This document shows, piece by piece, positions 61,532-64,000 of a stretch of DNA of 64,000 bases (position 1 is the stretch's first letter; every line of letters begins with the position of its first letter). Under the pieces are notes generated by a model that was given only the letters and a program-made list of their open reading frames with translations, did no database searches and was not told the DNA's origin. The stretch is from RHKX01 sp041393495 (lineage in GTDB: Bacteria > Actinomycetota > Thermoleophilia > Solirubrobacterales > 70-9), in the NCBI GenBank assembly GCA_041393495.1, contig JAWKKA010000001.1, positions 186,001 to 250,000 on the forward strand. The letters run 5' to 3'. Both the position numbers and the translations under genes were made by a program.

Positions 61532-62251
61532 ACCACGCCCGAGGGAGCCGAACGGGGCGGCGCCGCCGAAGCCGGGGAAGCCGGACGCGAAATCCGCCTC
61601 CGTACCGTATCGGTAGTCGATGCCGCCGCGGACGCGCTCCGGCAGATGATCCTCGACGGATCGCTCGAGCCCGGGACCCGGCTCCGCGAGACCGAGTTCT
61701 CCACCCGCCTCGGCATCGCCCGGCACACTTTCCGGGCGGCCGCCCAGATCCTCATCAACGAGGGCCTGCTGCGCCGCTCCCCGAATCGCGGCGTTCAGCT
61801 CACGGTCCTCGACGCCGACGACATCCTCGACATCTTCCGCCTCCGCGAGGCGCTCGAGATCGAGGCGACGCGGCTCGTCGTCATCGCCGGCACCGACCTG
61901 GCTGACGCCGAGCTTGCGGTCGAGCGCTTCAACGAGCTCGACGACACCGCCTCGTGGCGAACGGTCGTCGATCTCGACATGGACTTCCATCGGGCGATCA
62001 TCGACGCCACCGGCAGCGAGCGGATCAGCCGCGCCTACGCCGGCGTCCAGTCGGAGATCCTGCTCTGCATGGCCCAGCTTCGCCCCCACTACGACCGTCC
62101 CGCCGAGGTCGCCGCCGAGCACCGGGAGCTGCTCGAGGCGCTGCAGGCGAGCGACCCCGACCGGGTCGAGAAGCTGTTCCGGCGGCATCTCGGCGATGCC
62201 AGCGAGAACCTGACCAATGCGCTGCAGGCGCGAGAGGAGGTGACCGCGTGA
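61520..62251 (+). CDS. FadR-subfamily GntR transcriptional regulator
   Basis: A 243-residue DNA-binding regulator. The N-terminal winged helix (about 25-95) has DAAADALRQMILDGSLEPGT, RLRETEFSTRLGIARHTFRA and LINEGLLRRSPNRGVQL. The C-terminal FCD domain has DIFRLREALEIEATRLV, DMDFHRAIIDATGS and AAEHRELLEALQASD, with the Asp/His residues that bind a metal and effector in this group. The upstream Met at 61466 would overlap the divergent gene; GTG 61520 with its -10 box is better. It probably represses itself, the aminotransferase-cupin pair and the 56.8-kb promoters through operators A and B. It overlaps the enolase-like gene by 4 bp. Confidence 0.9.
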   Translation: MEQSTTPEGAERGGAAEAGEAGREIRLRTVSVVDAAADALRQMILDGSLEPGTRLRETEFSTRLGIARHTFRAAAQILINEGLLRRSPNRGVQLTVLDADDILDIFRLREALEIEATRLVVIAGTDLADAELAVERFNELDDTASWRTVVDLDMDFHRAIIDATGSERISRAYAGVQSEILLCMAQLRPHYDRPAEVAAEHRELLEALQASDPDRVEKLFRRHLGDASENLTNALQAREEVTA

Positions 62252-63522
62252 GCGGTCTCGAGATCACTTCATTGCGGGCCCGCGAGGTCCTCGACTGCCG
62301 CGGGCTGCCGACCGTCCAGGTCGACGTCGGGCTCGCCGGCGGGATCCGCGGCCGGGCCGACGTCCCCTCCGGCCGCTCGACCGGCTCGAACGAGGCCCAT
62401 GAGCGCCGCGACGGCGGCGATCGCTTCGGCGGCTTCGGCGTCCGCGACGCCGTCGCCGCCGTCGAGGGTGAGATCGCCGACGCTCTCGTCGGCTTCGGGG
62501 TCTCCTCGCAGCGGGCGCTGGACGCGGCGCTGATCGATCTCGACGGCACCGCCGACAAGGGCCGGCTCGGCGCCAACGCGATCCTCGGCGTCTCGCTCGC
62601 CGCCGCCAGGGCGGCAGCCGCCGCCGCCGGCGAGCCGCTCTACCGGCACCTGAACGGCAACGGCCACGTCCTGCCGGTTCCGCTCGTCAACCTGATCAAC
62701 GGCGGCAAGCACGCCTCCAACGACCTCGATTTCCAGGAGTTCATCGTGATCCCGGTCGGGGCCGACTCGATCCTCGAGGCGCTGCAGATCTCGACCGAGG
62801 TGAACCTCGCGCTCGCCGAGATCCTGCTCGGACGCTACGGCAAGAGCGCCCTCAACACGGGCGACGAGGGCGGCTACGCGCCGGCGATCTCGAGTCCCCA
62901 GGAGGCGCTCGGCCTGCTCCACGAGGCCGTCGCCGACGCCGGCCACAGCGGCCGCTTCCGCTACGGGCTCGACTGCGCCGCCACCCACTACCACTCCGGC
63001 GGCAGCTACGAGCTCGCCGGCGAGACCCGCGACACGGAGTCGATGATCGAGCTCTACCTGGAGCTGATCCGCGACTACGACGTCGTCACGATCGAGGACC
63101 CGCTCGACGAGGACGATTTCGCGGGCTTCGCCGAGCTGACCCGGGTCTCCGGCATCCAGATCGTCGGCGACGACCTCTTCGTCACCAACCCCGAGCGCCT
63201 CGCCGCGGGGATCGAGGCGGGGGCCGCCAACTCGCTGCTCTGGAAGGTCAACCAGATCGGCACCCTGACCGAGGCGCTCGACGCCGCCGAGCTCGCCCAC
63301 CGCAGCTCCTACACCGTCGTCGTCTCCGAGCGATCCGGCGAGACCGAGGACCCGATCATCGCCGACCTGGCGGTGGCCCTGAACGCCGGCCAGATCAAGA
63401 CCGGTGCTCCCGTCCGCGGCGAGCGCACCGCGAAGTACAACCGACTGATCGAGATCGAGGAGCAGCTCGGGGCGACCGCCGCCTATCCCGGCGACGTCTT
63501 CCGGGCGCCCGTCGCCGCCTGA
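62248..63522 (+). CDS. Enolase paralog with altered active-site residues
   Basis: A 424-residue member of the enolase family from GTG 62248, with AGAGGAGG 8 nt upstream. Most catalytic residues are kept: INGGKHASNDLDFQEFIVIP, NTGDEGGYAP, YGLDCAATH, TIEDPLDEDD, IVGDDLFVTN, LLWKVNQIGTLTEAL and QIKTGAPVRGERTAKYNRLI. Two conserved sites differ: the SHRSGETED motif reads SERSGETED (Glu361 for His), and the PSGASTG loop reads PSGRSTG (Arg43 for Ala). DSRGNPTVEV is DCRGLPTVQV. These suggest a changed substrate or a slow enolase. It lies between gntR and a glycerate 2-kinase, so 2-phosphoglycerate or an analogue is the obvious candidate. Confidence 0.88.
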   Translation: MSGLEITSLRAREVLDCRGLPTVQVDVGLAGGIRGRADVPSGRSTGSNEAHERRDGGDRFGGFGVRDAVAAVEGEIADALVGFGVSSQRALDAALIDLDGTADKGRLGANAILGVSLAAARAAAAAAGEPLYRHLNGNGHVLPVPLVNLINGGKHASNDLDFQEFIVIPVGADSILEALQISTEVNLALAEILLGRYGKSALNTGDEGGYAPAISSPQEALGLLHEAVADAGHSGRFRYGLDCAATHYHSGGSYELAGETRDTESMIELYLELIRDYDVVTIEDPLDEDDFAGFAELTRVSGIQIVGDDLFVTNPERLAAGIEAGAANSLLWKVNQIGTLTEALDAAELAHRSSYTVVVSERSGETEDPIIADLAVALNAGQIKTGAPVRGERTAKYNRLIEIEEQLGATAAYPGDVFRAPVAA

Positions 63523-63523
63523 G

Positions 63524-64000
63524 ATGGACCCGACCCTCGCCGGCCAGACCGAAGCGCCTCCGGGGGGCCCCGGAGCGGAGCTGAGCACGCCGGCGATCCG
63601 CAACCGGGCGGCGCTGCTCGGACACGGGCTGCTCGGGCCCCGCGGGCTCGCGCTGCGGGTTGCCGAGGCCGGCCTGATCGCCTGCGATCCCGGGCTCGCG
63701 GTCGAGCGGATCGTGGCGATCGATGGCGACGACCTCGTCGTCGCCGGCCGCCGCCATCGCCTCCATCCCGATGGCCGGATCGTCGTCCTCGGCTCCGGCA
63801 AGGCGAGCCTGAAGATCGCATTCGCGCTCGAGCGGATCCTCGGCGAGCGTCTGCACGGCGGCACCGTCGTCGTCCGGCACGGCAACGCCGCCGCCCGCCC
63901 GGACCGGATCGAGGTGCTCGAGGCGGCGCACCCGCTTCCCGACGAGCGCAGCGTCGCTGCGGCGCTGCGGCTGCTCGAGCAGGCGGGCGACCTCGGCGAG
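63524..64000 (+). CDS. Glycerate 2-kinase (MOFRL/DUF4147 family), N-terminal part
   Basis: The first 159 codons of a gene cut by the right edge, starting at ATG 63524, one base after the previous stop. NRAALLGHGLLGPRGLALRV, RIVVLGSGKASLKIAFALER and GTVVVRHGNAAARPDRIEVL, then EAAHPLPDERSVAAALRLLE match the N-terminal domain of the GckA/GlxK-type glycerate 2-kinases, where the GKA-x-x Lys is part of the active site and HPLPDERS binds substrate. The enzyme makes 2-phospho-D-glycerate from D-glycerate and ATP, the substrate of enolase, which is encoded just upstream. The C-terminal MOFRL domain is not in the window. Confidence 0.88.
   Translation, partial: MDPTLAGQTEAPPGGPGAELSTPAIRNRAALLGHGLLGPRGLALRVAEAGLIACDPGLAVERIVAIDGDDLVVAGRRHRLHPDGRIVVLGSGKASLKIAFALERILGERLHGGTVVVRHGNAAARPDRIEVLEAAHPLPDERSVAAALRLLEQAGDLGE

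Overview
The window is very GC-rich, with NTG starts, frequent 4-bp ATGA/GTGA gene overlaps and many TAnnnT -10 boxes only 7-13 nt in front of start codons. Gene content (rpsF-ssb-rpsR-rplI-dnaB, DUF2277, DUF2510, DUF4234, DUF4235, cydABDC, a fused biotin carboxylase/BCCP subunit) points to an actinobacterium. A deep-branching Thermoleophilia/Solirubrobacterales-type organism is my best guess from style and gene mix, not a proven placement. No complete mobile element, CRISPR array or prophage is seen.

Layout. 0-5 kb: an SF2 helicase cut by the left edge, a TlpA-like lipoprotein, an NfeD-type membrane protease and a secreted protein of unknown function. 5-12.7 kb: tRNA-Arg(CCT), an SPFH/stomatin protein (the usual NfeD partner), a GalT-like nucleotidylyltransferase, a TehA/SLAC1 channel, a secreted Ig-like repeat protein and two small membrane proteins. 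12.7-24.7 kb: flavin monooxygenase, DUF2510 protein, glycerophosphodiesterase, a GGDEF-EAL protein with a B12-cap-like tail, pyrE, L,D-transpeptidase, CPBP protease, HAD hydrolase, mannosyltransferase, thiL and a FlgM-like peptide. 24.8-32.5 kb: a membrane M28-like protein, then a run of response regulator, sensor kinase, HtrA protease and inositol-phosphatase family protein, then otsA. 32.5-39.6 kb: IS30 remnant, proline-rich anchored protein, rpsF-ssb-rpsR-rplI, dnaB, a DnaC-type loader, purA and DUF4235. 39.6-45.4 kb: a minus-strand cydA-cydB-cydD-cydC operon for cytochrome bd oxidase. 45.6-55.4 kb: acyl-CoA carboxylase alpha subunit followed by small conserved proteins and transport/membrane genes.

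The most interesting region is 55.5-64 kb: an alkaline phosphatase, two class III aminotransferases, a Kbl-type synthase, a DUF861 cupin, a FadR-type GntR regulator, an enolase paralog with altered active-site positions and the start of a glycerate 2-kinase. A palindrome, GAATTGTGGAACAATTC, lies over the predicted alkaline phosphatase promoter and recurs, slightly degenerate, over the divergent aminotransferase/gntR promoters, where it contains the GTG start of gntR. This predicts a small autoregulated regulon, perhaps for breakdown of an unknown amino compound to glycine, D-glycerate and finally phosphoenolpyruvate.

Data quality matters: otsA, dnaB, the dnaC-like gene and purA between 31.8 and 38.4 kb, and the helicase at 0.66 kb, are interrupted by 1-2 base deletions that can be repaired exactly by restoring G/C bases. 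dnaB and purA are normally essential, so these look like sequence errors and not biology. Annotations of those genes below assume the repaired frames.
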